Part shown: positions 45,945 through 55,752 of the stretch, one piece after another
Numbering within the stretch: the stretch's first letter is position 1
How the letters are laid out: every line of letters starts with the position of its first letter
Assembly (NCBI GenBank): GCA_043424675.1
Contig: JBHWPB010000075.1
Coordinates: forward strand, 1 to 64,000
DNA: 64,000 bases
Direction of reading: 5' to 3'
Origin: JBHWPB01 sp043424675
GTDB taxonomy: Bacteria; Bacillota; Bacilli; Lactobacillales; Carnobacteriaceae_A
Position numbers and translations under genes: made by a program
Notes under the pieces: model-generated
Database searches by the model: none
What the model was told of the DNA's origin: nothing
Seen by the model: only the letters and a program-made list of their open reading frames with translations

Positions 45945-46757
45945 TTAGACTCGGTGCAGGTCTGTTGCTTTCTCAGGGTGGGTATCGTACAGGAAGAAGT
46001 CGTAACCTATCCCTGTATCTTTTTCTACCAAGATATCCTTCACTGTGTCATGTGCAATGTTCACCATATTATTATTCTGACTTAAATGCCCCAGATAAAC
46101 ATTTGTTGTTTTATCCGAAACCATTTCAGAAAGTGCCAGAGCACCATCGTTGTTAGAAAGGTGGCCTTTATCTCCGAGGATTCTCTGTTTGATGTGCCAA
46201 GGATATTTTCCATAACGCAGCATTTCGATATCATGATTGCTTTCTACAAGATAACAATTCGCATCTTTCAAGAAACCACGCATACGGTCGCTCACATAGC
46301 CAGTGTCCGTCAACATGACGAAACGTCTATCATTTTTTTGAAAAGTATAAAATTGCGGATCGACAGCGTCGTGCGAGACTCCGAAACTAGAGACATCGAT
46401 ATCTCCGATTGTCTTAGTCGTATCATTGTCGAATTCGAATTTTTGTTCATTTTTTAATTTCCCAATCTTACTTTCAGGCAATACTTCCCATGTCTTCTTA
46501 TTCGCAAAAATAGGAAGATTATAACGTCTGCCTAAAACGCCTACTCCTTGAATATGATCACTATGTTCATGAGTGACAAGAATAGCGTCTAGATCTTCGG
46601 GTTTACGATCAATTTGCGCAAGCAGCTCTTCTGCTTTCTTTCCGCTTAAGCCGCAATCAATTAATAATTTCGTCTGTGCTGATTCTACATAAGTAATATT
46701 CCCCGTACTGCCACTTGCAAGAATACTGACTTGTAAGCCCTCAAAAGACTGTTTCAC
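45945..46757 (-). CDS. walJ: MBL-fold hydrolase WalJ (YycJ/VicX)
   Basis: WalJ is a metallo-beta-lactamase-fold protein, the third conserved companion of the WalRK system; it has been linked to DNA/RNA exonuclease activity and to coordinating division. The metal-binding motif is THEHSDHIQGV, with LTDTGYVS and a later NHDIEML histidine. The length of 270 aa is normal. The start is GTG at 46757 with AAGGAG eight bases upstream; an ATG two bases earlier is out of frame. Confidence 0.93.
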   Translation of the reverse strand: MKQSFEGLQVSILASGSTGNITYVESAQTKLLIDCGLSGKKAEELLAQIDRKPEDLDAILVTHEHSDHIQGVGVLGRRYNLPIFANKKTWEVLPESKIGKLKNEQKFEFDNDTTKTIGDIDVSSFGVSHDAVDPQFYTFQKNDRRFVMLTDTGYVSDRMRGFLKDANCYLVESNHDIEMLRYGKYPWHIKQRILGDKGHLSNNDGALALSEMVSDKTTNVYLGHLSQNNNMVNIAHDTVKDILVEKDTGIGYDFFLYDTHPEKATDLHRV

Positions 46758-46794
46758 ATTAAAACTCCTTCTTATAACACTTAACTTTTATACT

Positions 46795-47631
46795 TTAACT
46801 TGAACTCGCTGCCTCTTCTCCAGGAATCGGCGGGAACTGTGTAATAACATTTCCTTTCGCTGCATCAACAAAGAGTGTGATTTGGTCTGTTTCGCTCAGA
46901 ATTCTAACTGTCCAGACTGGAACATACACGCTGATTTCTTCTAGACGTAAGGTTCTATAGTAAGATAAGACAGGTTGAACCACTGTCGATTCAGAAGGTA
47001 TCTGGTTATTTCGATAGAGAATTTCAACTGCGTTTCGGTCTGTGATTAAGTCCAAACCATGCCCTTGACGTGTCATGGGACCGGCATAACGCTGTTCATA
47101 AGAAATGACATCGTAACGGCTGTCTAAATTAAATACAATCGTTGAAGTCCCATCTAGCACAGGAATATCGTTCACCATCTGAACAAATAAAATCTGGCGG
47201 CCACTGGGATTATAGTAATAGAACTCGTATTCTTCTCCATACAACACCCCGCCTCCCTCCATGAAGGCTTTGATCTTTTGAATATCGTTTTCTGTAAGAT
47301 CTTCTCCTTCTGTCAGATCAATCGGCGAGGTCAAGATACTGCTGTATAAAGCGCCAGACTCATCAATCGCACCTGTTTGGTCCTCCAACTCAGAGACTTT
47401 GTCTTTCAGTAAGGCTTGATTATCAGCCTGCATGTTGGACAGTTTGTTTGTTTCATTAGAAAAATCAGGCAGCTCAATATCGGCTTCTTCCATGGCTTGG
47501 ACAATATCAATAGATTTGGAATTAGGTTCTGTTTGGGTGTTCGTATTCCGATTGTAGAGGTTCCATAACAAAAGGATATTAAGTAGTAAAAAAGCGACAA
47601 TCAGAATATTTAGCACCTTTTTTAAGTTCAC
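46795..47631 (-). CDS. walI: WalI (YycI) regulator of WalK
   Basis: WalI is a bitopic membrane protein that, with WalH, holds WalK activity in check in Bacillus. The 278-aa sequence has one N-terminal membrane segment (about residues 6-24, LNILIVAFLLLNILLLWNL) and an extracellular YycI domain with PVLDGTSTIVFNLD. The start is GTG preceded by GGAGGAG. It follows walH by 14 bp. The Asn/Thr-rich stretch after the membrane segment is typical. Confidence 0.9.
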   Translation of the reverse strand: MNLKKVLNILIVAFLLLNILLLWNLYNRNTNTQTEPNSKSIDIVQAMEEADIELPDFSNETNKLSNMQADNQALLKDKVSELEDQTGAIDESGALYSSILTSPIDLTEGEDLTENDIQKIKAFMEGGGVLYGEEYEFYYYNPSGRQILFVQMVNDIPVLDGTSTIVFNLDSRYDVISYEQRYAGPMTRQGHGLDLITDRNAVEILYRNNQIPSESTVVQPVLSYYRTLRLEEISVYVPVWTVRILSETDQITLFVDAAKGNVITQFPPIPGEEAASSS

Positions 47632-47645
47632 TTCCTGACTCCTCC

Positions 47646-48920
47646 TTAATTAATAAAGTCTCCAAGTGCATACCATCCTCCATTGTAGTCTACATACCAT
47701 TCTGGAACGAAATGGACTATCCTGTCAGATTCTTCACTATATTCCCAACTTAAGCCTATCCTGATTTCATTGATTAAACTGGCTTCTAAATCCACATTCT
47801 CTAAAATGTCGATAATTTGATAGCCATTTTCTAAAGTTTTGAGCTCGGGCGTTTCTTGCAGATCAATAGGAGTCTGAGCGACATTCAGAGAAAGTGCTAA
47901 GTGATATAAGGTTTTATTATGAACTCCTATCTCAATCCTGCCCTCGCCCTCATCTCCCATTACAGGATATCCTTGGACATAACGTCTAAAAGTTGCTATT
48001 CTCTCTTCTTCATCATAGTTTTCAAATCGGACGGGCTGTAGCCAATTCTCAACTTGTAAGAGTGTCCGGTAACTTCTCTCTAAGATAGAGTTCATCGAAG
48101 TTTCAGGACTCGACGCACTTTGACGATTATAAGTGAGTATATGGGTTACTTCGTTGATATAAAGTTCTGAATAATAATCTGTGTAACGGACCGTGTCTTC
48201 AAAATGTCTCACTTCTACACCATAAGTATCTTCAAACAATATATCAACAAAAAAACTGTTAGGTAATTGTTCCACTAAAAAATCACGGTGAGGTACATTT
48301 ACCTCTTCTACGGGCAGATAGAAAGGACGGCCCGTGATGTAAAAGAGCTGTTCTACTCTGGTCTGAATACTTTCGTCTTTCAAGACGTAAGCGAGGTAAT
48401 GAGAGGAGACGTCTTCCAATTGGGTAAGATAGGCTGTACTATCTTCTAAATCAACAAAAAAGACCCGGTTACTGTCGTCGATAGGTATGAAGATCATATC
48501 AAATGTTTCTTCTGCATATTCACCAGGAAAATCATCGAAAACATCGGAATAGAGGTCAAAAGGTATTTTCTCTTCAAAAAACAAAGTAATAGAGCTTTGA
48601 GTCATGGCTTCGCGAAGATCGAAATCTTCTGTAAGCATCAAACTTGAATAAGATAGTTCTCTTTCTGATTCGTTAAAGATTGAAAAGACATCATCCGGAT
48701 TCAAAGAAAGTGCATGGTCTTCTTCACGAAGAATCACTTGCGAAGGCGCAAAGACAGAAGTGATCTCTCTATCAAAGGTAACCGCCTGGGGTGCGACAGT
48801 TTGCGTATTCGCTTCTTCTAGCTCCTCACTTTCATCGGTATAGACAATTCGCCAGGATAAAAAGAAACTGACAAGAATTAAAAGAGCTAAAATTAATATG
48901 TTTATTTTATCCTTATTCAT
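47646..48920 (-). CDS. walH: WalH (YycH) regulator of WalK
   Basis: WalH is the second extracellular regulator of WalK. The 424-aa protein has one N-terminal membrane segment (INILILALLILVSFFLSW at about 5-22) and a large external domain ending in the conserved FVPEWYVDYNGGWY. The start at 48920 overlaps the walK stop by 8 bp (ATGAATAA), giving translational coupling; the upstream extension to 48941 lies within walK. The ribosome site is weak, as expected for a coupled start. Confidence 0.9.
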   Translation of the reverse strand: MNKDKINILILALLILVSFFLSWRIVYTDESEELEEANTQTVAPQAVTFDREITSVFAPSQVILREEDHALSLNPDDVFSIFNESERELSYSSLMLTEDFDLREAMTQSSITLFFEEKIPFDLYSDVFDDFPGEYAEETFDMIFIPIDDSNRVFFVDLEDSTAYLTQLEDVSSHYLAYVLKDESIQTRVEQLFYITGRPFYLPVEEVNVPHRDFLVEQLPNSFFVDILFEDTYGVEVRHFEDTVRYTDYYSELYINEVTHILTYNRQSASSPETSMNSILERSYRTLLQVENWLQPVRFENYDEEERIATFRRYVQGYPVMGDEGEGRIEIGVHNKTLYHLALSLNVAQTPIDLQETPELKTLENGYQIIDILENVDLEASLINEIRIGLSWEYSEESDRIVHFVPEWYVDYNGGWYALGDFIN

Positions 48921-50781
48921 CTGACCACTCATCTTCGCCAAAGCTGTCCATATCTTCGCAAGGGAGGGTGATTATAAAGGTCGTTCCTTCATTTTCTTTG
49001 CTTCGGGCCCAGATATGACCATGATGTTGTTCGATAACCTCTTTTGAGATTGCGAGTCCTAAACCAGAACCTCCCATTTCTCTCGAACGGGCCTTGTCTA
49101 CGCGGTAAAATCTTGAGAAAATTCGCTGAAGATCTTTTTGTGAAATTCCGATTCCTTCATCCGCCACGGAAATCCTCACTTCGTTCCCTTCTCTCTTCAT
49201 TGATACACGAATATTCCCACCCTCTATGGAATATTTAATCGCATTATTCATAATGTTGTCTAACACTTGTGTCATACGATCCTCATCCCCCATGATCCAG
49301 ATTGATTCCTTAGGCAAGTCCCGTTCTATCGTGTATTCTTTTCCACTTGTTTCTTCTGAAGCGATATACATATCAAAGCGGTCCAGCACAAAAGTAAGGA
49401 GAGCCGTTAAATCCATGATCTCCATGTTTAACCGATCCGACTCAGCATCGATGCGAGAAAGTTGCAGCAAGTCCTGAATCATGCGAATCATCCGGTCCGT
49501 TTCTTTTTGAGTGACTTCTAAAAATTTTGGAGCAATTTCTGGTTCTTTCCAAGCTCCGTCATTCAGTGCTTCTAAATAACTGCGCATACTTGTTAAAGGC
49601 GTTCTAAGCTCGTGAGAGACATTCGAAACGAATTCTTTACGATCCTGTTCTAGACGTTCTTGTTCCGTGACATCGTGCAACACTGAAACTAAACCTTTGA
49701 CCCGCATGGCTTCATCTTTAACTGTAGAAAAGTTCGCCTGAAGAATTTGATCATCAACATCCAAGAGAATCATAAAGTCTGTTTCAAATAAATCTTCAAA
49801 GTCATATTGGATGCCTAAAACTTCTGTCAACATTTTGCCTTCTATTTCACCTTCTTTTGCTCCCAGTATCTCACGAGCCTTCTGATTGCTCAAAGTGATC
49901 TCGCCGGAAGAGTTCGTCGCTAAAACACCGTCTGACATATATTTCAACACACCATCTAAGCGTCTGCGCTCAGCGTCGATGGATTCTTGAGCGGTCGAGA
50001 CTTTCATAGATAATTCATTGATCAGGAAAGCAAGTATTCCAATTTCATCGTGCCCCTGTACCTTGAGCTCTCCTGTGTAATCTCCGCTGGCTATATTCTT
50101 CGTTTCTGCCTGCATCTCGATAATGGGCTTTGAAATTGCCCGGGATATAGAATTTGCTAAAATAAGAGTCAGGATAATAGAAATCAATGAGGCCTGTAAA
50201 AAAATTTGAGTAATATTATCGACTTGAACATAGACCCGTTCTATATTTGTTGTCAGGCTGACCAGTCCTAAAATGTTATTAGGATCAGAGTTACTGTAGA
50301 CAGGAGAGACGAGTTTCCATCTTCTGTCTTGGGAGGCAGGATCTCGATACTGCCGACTTACAGTATCTTCTACGAGAAGAGCCTGCTGAATATCTGGGTC
50401 GTCTGAAAGCTGGCCGATACTCCCTTGCTCGGTATTGTCACTTGTCCCGACAATAGTTAAATCGGGGAGCATGACTTCTGCCTTAATTGTCCCTGATCCG
50501 TCAAACTCACTCAACAAAGTGTTAATTTCTTGCTGAGGATTAATAGTATTGCCATTGTTCTCATTATTTCCATTCTCCAACATGAGGAGGTAAGGTTCCG
50601 CTGTGGTTTCAATAAAATCTACTTGAATGCTGCTGTCTTCTTTGTGACTTTCTACCAGCATTTCTTCTAACTGCGTAATAAAATTCGCCCCGATAAATTG
50701 CAGGGCGAATAGAATTAAAATCGTGATGATTGCAGCAAGCTTAAAGTTGATTGATTCATACCATTTTAAGTTTGTATCCAT
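48913..50781 (-). CDS. walK: Essential sensor histidine kinase WalK
   Basis: WalK senses wall status and phosphorylates WalR. The 622-aa layout is complete: membrane segment 1 (about 12-32), an extracellular PAS/Cache-like domain (about 35-195), membrane segment 2 (about 196-212), HAMP, a cytoplasmic PAS domain (about 275-375), the HisKA domain with phospho-acceptor H390 (SNVSHELRTP), and the HATPase domain with N (NIMNNAIKY), G1 (VADEGIGI) and G2 (GGSGLGL) boxes. It follows walR by 9 bp and overlaps walH. Confidence 0.97.
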   Translation of the reverse strand: MDTNLKWYESINFKLAAIITILILFALQFIGANFITQLEEMLVESHKEDSSIQVDFIETTAEPYLLMLENGNNENNGNTINPQQEINTLLSEFDGSGTIKAEVMLPDLTIVGTSDNTEQGSIGQLSDDPDIQQALLVEDTVSRQYRDPASQDRRWKLVSPVYSNSDPNNILGLVSLTTNIERVYVQVDNITQIFLQASLISIILTLILANSISRAISKPIIEMQAETKNIASGDYTGELKVQGHDEIGILAFLINELSMKVSTAQESIDAERRRLDGVLKYMSDGVLATNSSGEITLSNQKAREILGAKEGEIEGKMLTEVLGIQYDFEDLFETDFMILLDVDDQILQANFSTVKDEAMRVKGLVSVLHDVTEQERLEQDRKEFVSNVSHELRTPLTSMRSYLEALNDGAWKEPEIAPKFLEVTQKETDRMIRMIQDLLQLSRIDAESDRLNMEIMDLTALLTFVLDRFDMYIASEETSGKEYTIERDLPKESIWIMGDEDRMTQVLDNIMNNAIKYSIEGGNIRVSMKREGNEVRISVADEGIGISQKDLQRIFSRFYRVDKARSREMGGSGLGLAISKEVIEQHHGHIWARSKENEGTTFIITLPCEDMDSFGEDEWSDE

Positions 50782-50790
50782 AAGTTATTA

Positions 50791-51504
50791 TCACTCATCC
50801 TGTGCATTGGGGTCTCTAAGATAGTATCCTACACCCCTTCTTGTGATGATGTAAGTAGGATGGCTCGGTTCGTCTTCTATTTTCTCTCTCAGTCTGCGAA
50901 TCGTAACATCGACTGTCCGCACATCTCCAAAATAATCATAGCCCCATACGGTTTCTAGTAGATTTTCACGTGTCATAACCTCTCCAGTATGTTTCGCAAG
51001 ATAAAAGAGTAATTCGTATTCTCTATGCGTTAAATCTAAAGGCTCATCGTATTTCGATACCGAATAAGCTGCCGGATGAATCGTGAGATCTCCAACTTCA
51101 ATGACTTTTAACTCCTGGTTTTCTTCTGCAGAAGCATGGTCTGTCGCTTGGCGACGCAGGTTAGCTTTCACTCTCGCTACAAGTTCGCGATTAGAGAAGG
51201 GTTTGGTCATATAATCATCGGCACCAAGTTCCAAACCTAATACTTTATCAATTTCTTGGTCTTTGGCGGTCACCATAATAATCGGCATGTCATAATCTTT
51301 TCTCACTCTGCGGCATACTTCCAGACCGTCTATTTTTGGAAGCATGATGTCTAATAAAATCAGATTAGGTTCATGTTCTTCGACCATTTCTATTGCTTCT
51401 TCACCATCGAAGGCTGTCAGGACTTCGTACCCTTCATTTTCAAGGTTGAATTTTACGATATCTGAAATTGGCTTTTCGTCTTCTACAACTAATACTTGTT
51501 TCAA
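50791..51504 (-). CDS. walR: Essential response regulator WalR
   Basis: WalR controls wall hydrolase genes. It is an OmpR/PhoB-type regulator of 237 aa: receiver domain with phosphorylation site D52 ([11 protein letters not shown]) and acidic pocket E8-D9, then the winged-helix domain with [25 protein letters not shown] in two parts. The frame is open to 51585, but AGGAGGAAAATAC directly before TTG at 51504 gives [10 protein letters not shown], the family N-terminus, so a TTG start is chosen. It heads walRKHIJ. Confidence 0.96.
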   Translation of the reverse strand: MKQVLVVEDEKPISDIVKFNLENEGYEVLTAFDGEEAIEMVEEHEPNLILLDIMLPKIDGLEVCRRVRKDYDMPIIMVTAKDQEIDKVLGLELGADDYMTKPFSNRELVARVKANLRRQATDHASAEENQELKVIEVGDLTIHPAAYSVSKYDEPLDLTHREYELLFYLAKHTGEVMTRENLLETVWGYDYFGDVRTVDVTIRRLREKIEDEPSHPTYIITRRGVGYYLRDPNAQDE

Positions 51505-51576
51505 GTATTTTCCTCCTAATCTTACAAAAAGAATCGGGCAAAGTATAATATTAGATAAGCACATTCTGCAAACTTC

Positions 51577-51605
51577 ATTATACAAAAATTACACTTAAAC
51601 CGCAA
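51577..51605 (-). promoter_or_regulatory. wal operon promoter
   Basis: TTGCGG (51600-51605) and TATAAT (51577-51582) on the minus strand with exactly 17 bp between them, about 73 bp before the TTG start of walR. Confidence 0.65.
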
Positions 51606-51802
51606 TTTTCCTTAGCTTCTTTCCAGAAAAGCCGCTTCTTTTATTTTTTTCTGAAATCTTAAATTAAGCAGAGAAAGAAACAACACAAATTTAAAAATAT
51701 TTTCCCTGAAAAACGCCGTTTTCTTTACCCTGCTCCCTCTTTCATGTTATTCTTAACTAGAGATGTCAACGAATGTATTAAAGTTGAAGGAAGTGAAAAG
51801 AT

Positions 51803-52249
51803 ATGACTTTAGGATATACCATCGCTCTTGCTATCTTTATAATTACAGTTATCGTCCTGATCTTTGCAGGTGTCAAAATTGCACGAGATATTTCCCGTGC
51901 CATGGAAAATATTCAAGAAACTCAAGAAGATTTAGACGCAGTCAATCAGCACTTTACGGAAGAAATAGAATACCTCAGCAATAGATTTGAAGAACAGAAA
52001 AGCCGAGGCGAATCTATGGTTCAGGACTTTTCGGTGAAAGTACAGTCTTTCGACGCTCTTTCTAATGAGATAAAAGACTTAGAAAGAAACGTTGAGATGG
52101 TAAAAACTGAAAGTGCAGGTGCAAGCGACGAACTACTTAAAGAGGCTAAAGAATATGCTAAGTATGAGCTGCCAAAGCAATGGGACAAAACAAAAAGAGT
52201 GGCCCAGCTTACTTATGAAAAACAGAAAAATCGTTACGCTAGTAAATAA
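51803..52249 (+). CDS. DUF948 membrane-anchored coiled-coil protein
   Basis: This is a 148-aa protein with an N-terminal membrane segment (about residues 4-24, IALAIFIITVIVLIFAGVKI) and a long helical region (about 30-105) with heptad spacing, as in DUF948 proteins. The C-terminal 40 residues are basic and helical. GAAGGA lies about ten bases before the ATG. It is divergent from walR and is followed 15 bp later by a YtxH gene; DUF948 and YtxH pairs are common in Firmicutes and are often tied to general stress. A role at the envelope is inferred. Confidence 0.8.
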   Translation: MTLGYTIALAIFIITVIVLIFAGVKIARDISRAMENIQETQEDLDAVNQHFTEEIEYLSNRFEEQKSRGESMVQDFSVKVQSFDALSNEIKDLERNVEMVKTESAGASDELLKEAKEYAKYELPKQWDKTKRVAQLTYEKQKNRYASK

Positions 52250-52264
52250 ATGGAGGGGTTAGAT

Positions 52265-52726
52265 ATGTCGAAGGGAAAAGACTTATTAAAAGGACTACTG
52301 GTGGGTGGTCTATCTGCAGGAGTTGCCTTGCTGTTTGCACCTAAATCAGGGAAAGAACTACGCGATGATATTAAAAACAATGCCAAAGACCTGGCAAAGA
52401 GTGGTGGAGTAGCTTTCGAAAACTTGTCTAAAGACATTCAAACGTCCATTCAAGAAGTTCAAGAAGAAGAAACGGTAACGAGAGAGTCTGATCAGAAAGC
52501 TTTAGAAGAAGCTATCATCCAGCAAGAACAAGAAATCGCTGATGAAATCATTGCACACAGTGAAACGGCTGTGACAGAGGAAGGCGAGATTACGTCTATT
52601 GAACGCCCAAGCGGTGAAGTGGAAGAAAAAGAAGCAGAAGTAGGACATTTTGAGGCAACGCCTGAAGATGAGCTTACTGAAGCCTTAAAAGATCAAGACT
52701 TCGATGACTTATCAGAACTGGACTAA
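52265..52726 (+). CDS. YtxH domain membrane-anchored protein
   Basis: The protein opens with KGLLVGGLSAGVALLFAPKSGKELRDDI, the YtxH hallmark: a glycine-rich membrane segment followed by the APKSGKE(L) motif (shown here in part: LFAPKSGKELRDDI). The remaining 110 residues are acidic, helical and Glu-rich. GGAGGGG lies six bases before the ATG at 52265; the earlier frame opening at 52250 is not used. It is second of a two-gene unit with the DUF948 protein and closed by a terminator. Confidence 0.82.
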   Translation: MSKGKDLLKGLLVGGLSAGVALLFAPKSGKELRDDIKNNAKDLAKSGGVAFENLSKDIQTSIQEVQEEETVTRESDQKALEEAIIQQEQEIADEIIAHSETAVTEEGEITSIERPSGEVEEKEAEVGHFEATPEDELTEALKDQDFDDLSELD

Positions 52727-52749
52727 AAATAAATACAAATCAAGAAACC

Positions 52750-52800
52750 TCTCCTTCTTATCCACTCCATGATGAGTGTGTAAGAAGGAGAGATTTTATT
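52750..52800 (+). terminator. Terminator after the YtxH gene
   Basis: TCTCCTTCTTA...TAAGAAGGAGA with a second inner stem CACTC/GAGTG, followed by TTTTATTT on the plus strand. Confidence 0.88.
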
Positions 52801-52833
52801 TCATTCTGTTGTACTTTAGGAAAATGACTCATC

Positions 52834-54291
52834 CTATAAGATCCGTCTCCTCCAAACATTAGGTGTAAACAACACTAAAATCGGGTATATCTCAAGACGT
52901 CCAACAATAAAGAGAAAAGAAGCAAAGAGCTTGGTTGGAGCATTAAAATGAGCATAGGTTCCCAAAGGCCCCACCTCATTAAAACCAATTCCTATATTAT
53001 TTAAAGCGGCTGCCGCTGCAGAAAAAGCAGAAGCGAAACCCTCTGTCTCTAAACTAAAGATTAAAATAGAAAGAATAAAGATTAAAATATAGACTAAAAA
53101 ATAGTTAATGATAGGACGCATCTGTCTGTCTTTGACAACTTCATTATTGTAGCGCGTTGTCACGATACGATGGGGATAAGAAATTCGTTTGATTTCAGAA
53201 AAAGTTTCTTTGATTAAAAGAACCACTCTTGAAACTTTCAACCCTCCTGCTGTAGATCCGGACATTCCTCCTATGAACATTAAAATAAGTAAAATTGTTT
53301 TAGCAAAAATTGGCCATACGTCAAAATCTGCTGTGAGATAAGATGTCGTCGTCGAAAGAGAAGCAACCTGGAATAAGCTATCTTTCAAGGACCCAACAAA
53401 GTTCCCGCCATTTAAGACGAGAGTAAGGGTGATGAGGATGACAGCTACCGCTAAAAGAGAGGAATACCAGCGCAACTCTTCATCTCTCCATACCTCTTTG
53501 ACTTGTTTGTTAAGCAAGTGAATATACAGATTGAAATTCGTTCCAAAGGCAAGCATAGAAATAACTAAAACAGCTTGAACATAAATCGAATCATAAGGAA
53601 GTAAGGGAGATAGAAAAGGGTTCATCCCTGCCGTCCCCGCTGTTCCAAAAGACAGCAGCATAGAGTAAAAGGGAGAAACTCCTCCAATAATAAGGGCTAG
53701 AATAGTGATAATAGTAAGAGTGACGTACAAGCTAATCAGGCGTTTGGTAGTCTGCGAGACACTGGTTTGCAGTTTGCCCAGTTTTGTGCCCGTCGATTCT
53801 GCCTGGATAACGTGGAAAGCAGAAGCATTAGACTGGGGAAAAATAGCCACCGCAAAGACAAGGATTCCCATCCCGCCAAGCCACTGCGTCAGACTTCTCC
53901 AAAATAAAACTGAAGGCTCAAAAACAGAAACATCAGGAACCACACTTGCTCCTGTTCCTGTGAAACCACTCGTCGACTCAAACAAAGCATCGACGATGCT
54001 GGTGAGGTTGCCACTTATTAAAAAAGGAAGCGCTCCGATAAGCGACAGAGAAATCCATGTCAAAGCGACAATCATAAAGCCTTCGATTGTATATAATTCT
54101 TCAAACTTTGTCTGTCCCTCTCGATTCAACAAGAGATAGAGAATGAAACATAATAAAGCGGGAATTAAGAAACTAAAACTGTTTGTCCAAGGTTCACCGG
54201 ATACAAAAACGATTAAAGCAGGTAAAAGTAAAATAAGTCCTTGCAGTCCTATAATTCGACTTACGCTTGTAGATATAACATTGACATTCAC
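52834..54291 (-). CDS. trkH: Potassium uptake channel subunit, TrkH/KtrB family
   Basis: This is the ion-conducting membrane subunit of a K+ uptake system. The 485-aa protein has about ten hydrophobic segments arranged as repeated membrane-pore-membrane units; filter-like glycines are visible in STSGFTGTGAS, FGTAGTAGMNP, and MSGSTAGGLK. Its length is closer to TrkH than to KtrB (about 450). The start overlaps the trkA stop by 4 bp (ATGA), so the two are translationally coupled. It has a basic C-terminus (WRRRIL). Confidence 0.9.
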   Translation of the reverse strand: MNVNVISTSVSRIIGLQGLILLLPALIVFVSGEPWTNSFSFLIPALLCFILYLLLNREGQTKFEELYTIEGFMIVALTWISLSLIGALPFLISGNLTSIVDALFESTSGFTGTGASVVPDVSVFEPSVLFWRSLTQWLGGMGILVFAVAIFPQSNASAFHVIQAESTGTKLGKLQTSVSQTTKRLISLYVTLTIITILALIIGGVSPFYSMLLSFGTAGTAGMNPFLSPLLPYDSIYVQAVLVISMLAFGTNFNLYIHLLNKQVKEVWRDEELRWYSSLLAVAVILITLTLVLNGGNFVGSLKDSLFQVASLSTTTSYLTADFDVWPIFAKTILLILMFIGGMSGSTAGGLKVSRVVLLIKETFSEIKRISYPHRIVTTRYNNEVVKDRQMRPIINYFLVYILIFILSILIFSLETEGFASAFSAAAAALNNIGIGFNEVGPLGTYAHFNAPTKLFASFLFIVGRLEIYPILVLFTPNVWRRRIL

Positions 54292-55655
54292 TTGACCACA
54301 CGACCTTCTAAAATATCATCAATATCATCAAAACGTTTATGAGCGGTTACAATAATAATATGATCATCGGTCTGGATCGTATCGGAACCCGAAGGAACAA
54401 TGATTTTATTATGTCTTACAATCAATGAGATTAAGGTATGCTTTTTCAAGTCGAGTTCCATGATTGTATTATTTGTAATCTGGCTGCCCTCTTTCACGCG
54501 GAACTGAAGGACTTCTACATCATTTTCTTCAATTCGAATGACAGCTTCCATATCAGAGATAGAAGGGTTGGCAAAAGAACGGACAAAGCGGACAATCTTA
54601 TCTGCAATAGTAAACTTAGGGGTAATAACAGTCTGCAGTTCTGTCTCCCCTAGTATTCTTAAAAGCGAGACCCGCGAAACCTGCGTAATAACCTTCCCTA
54701 TCCCTTCAGACAGAGCATAAAGAGAAGTCAAAATGTTTTCCTCATCATAAGGACGAACACATATAACAGAGTCGAAACTTGTCATATGTTCTTCATCCAG
54801 AAATTCTTGATCGGTCCCGTCCCCATGAATGATCAATGAATTAGGATATTTCTCGGCAAGTTCATAGGCGGTTTGATAGTCCTCTTCTATCACCTTGATT
54901 GAAATATGTAATTTTTCTAAAAGACCGATCAGATAATAGCTGATGCGGCCGCCACCGATGATTAAAGCATTTTTGATCGGTCGATTACTGTAGCCGGAGG
55001 CAATATAAAAACTGTTGACGTCAGGCCGCGCTCCTATAATGTAGATTAGGTCGTCAGCTTGGAGAACATCATCCCCGCTTGGGACAATACTCTCACCCTC
55101 TCTGACGATGACAGAAACAAGGATATTCTTAAAAGATTTTCTGAATTCAATTAAACTCAGTCCTTTTAAAAAGCTGTCTTCCGAGACAAGTATCTTAATC
55201 ATTGCCACCCGGCCCTCCTCAAAAAACTCTACATCATAGGCGGAGGGAAATTGAGTAATGTGCGCAATAGCCTGCGCTGCTTCGTATTCGGGGTTGATCA
55301 TCATAGAAATCCCCAAATCCTGACGCATAAAATCAGCATGATCAGCGTATTCTGGATTTCTTACTCGGGCGATCGTGTACGTTGCTCCTAAGTTTTTTGC
55401 CATGATACAAGCGATCATATTGATCTCATCCTGCGAAGTGACGGATATAAAAACATCACAATTCTCCACTCCCGCTTCTACCAGATTCTCATAAGAGGCT
55501 GCATTTCCGACTAAGCCGTCAATATCTATTTTAGACAGTATCTTATCGAGGAGCTCTCCTTCCTTTTCAATTAAGACAATGTTATTCCCTTCTTCAAAAA
55601 GTTCTTCTACCAGGGTGTGGCCGACAACGCCTCCCCCAGCTATAATGATATCCAT
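54288..55655 (-). CDS. trkA: Potassium uptake regulatory subunit TrkA
   Basis: TrkA is the cytoplasmic gating ring for TrkH. The 455-aa protein contains two RCK modules: the first Rossmann fold starts with MDIIIAGGGVVGHTLVEEL and the second with ALIIGGGRISYYLIGLLEK near residue 230, each followed by a C-terminal RCK-C domain (LSLIEFRKSFKNI and IVPSGSDTIQTDDHI). The double-RCK form is characteristic of TrkA rather than single-RCK KtrA. It is first of trkA-trkH. Confidence 0.93.
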   Translation of the reverse strand: MDIIIAGGGVVGHTLVEELFEEGNNIVLIEKEGELLDKILSKIDIDGLVGNAASYENLVEAGVENCDVFISVTSQDEINMIACIMAKNLGATYTIARVRNPEYADHADFMRQDLGISMMINPEYEAAQAIAHITQFPSAYDVEFFEEGRVAMIKILVSEDSFLKGLSLIEFRKSFKNILVSVIVREGESIVPSGDDVLQADDLIYIIGARPDVNSFYIASGYSNRPIKNALIIGGGRISYYLIGLLEKLHISIKVIEEDYQTAYELAEKYPNSLIIHGDGTDQEFLDEEHMTSFDSVICVRPYDEENILTSLYALSEGIGKVITQVSRVSLLRILGETELQTVITPKFTIADKIVRFVRSFANPSISDMEAVIRIEENDVEVLQFRVKEGSQITNNTIMELDLKKHTLISLIVRHNKIIVPSGSDTIQTDDHIIIVTAHKRFDDIDDILEGRVVK

Positions 55656-55752
55656 ACTTTACTCCTTTGCCTCTCCAAAGACTTTCTGACAAGGTTCCTT
55701 CCAGCGACACTATTGGCTTCCATTTTGCCCCAATTATCATATAATTTCAATC

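Noticed and set aside
53705..54139. 144-codon plus-strand ORF opposite trkH
   Set aside because: Shadow frame of a membrane-protein gene, no ribosome site.
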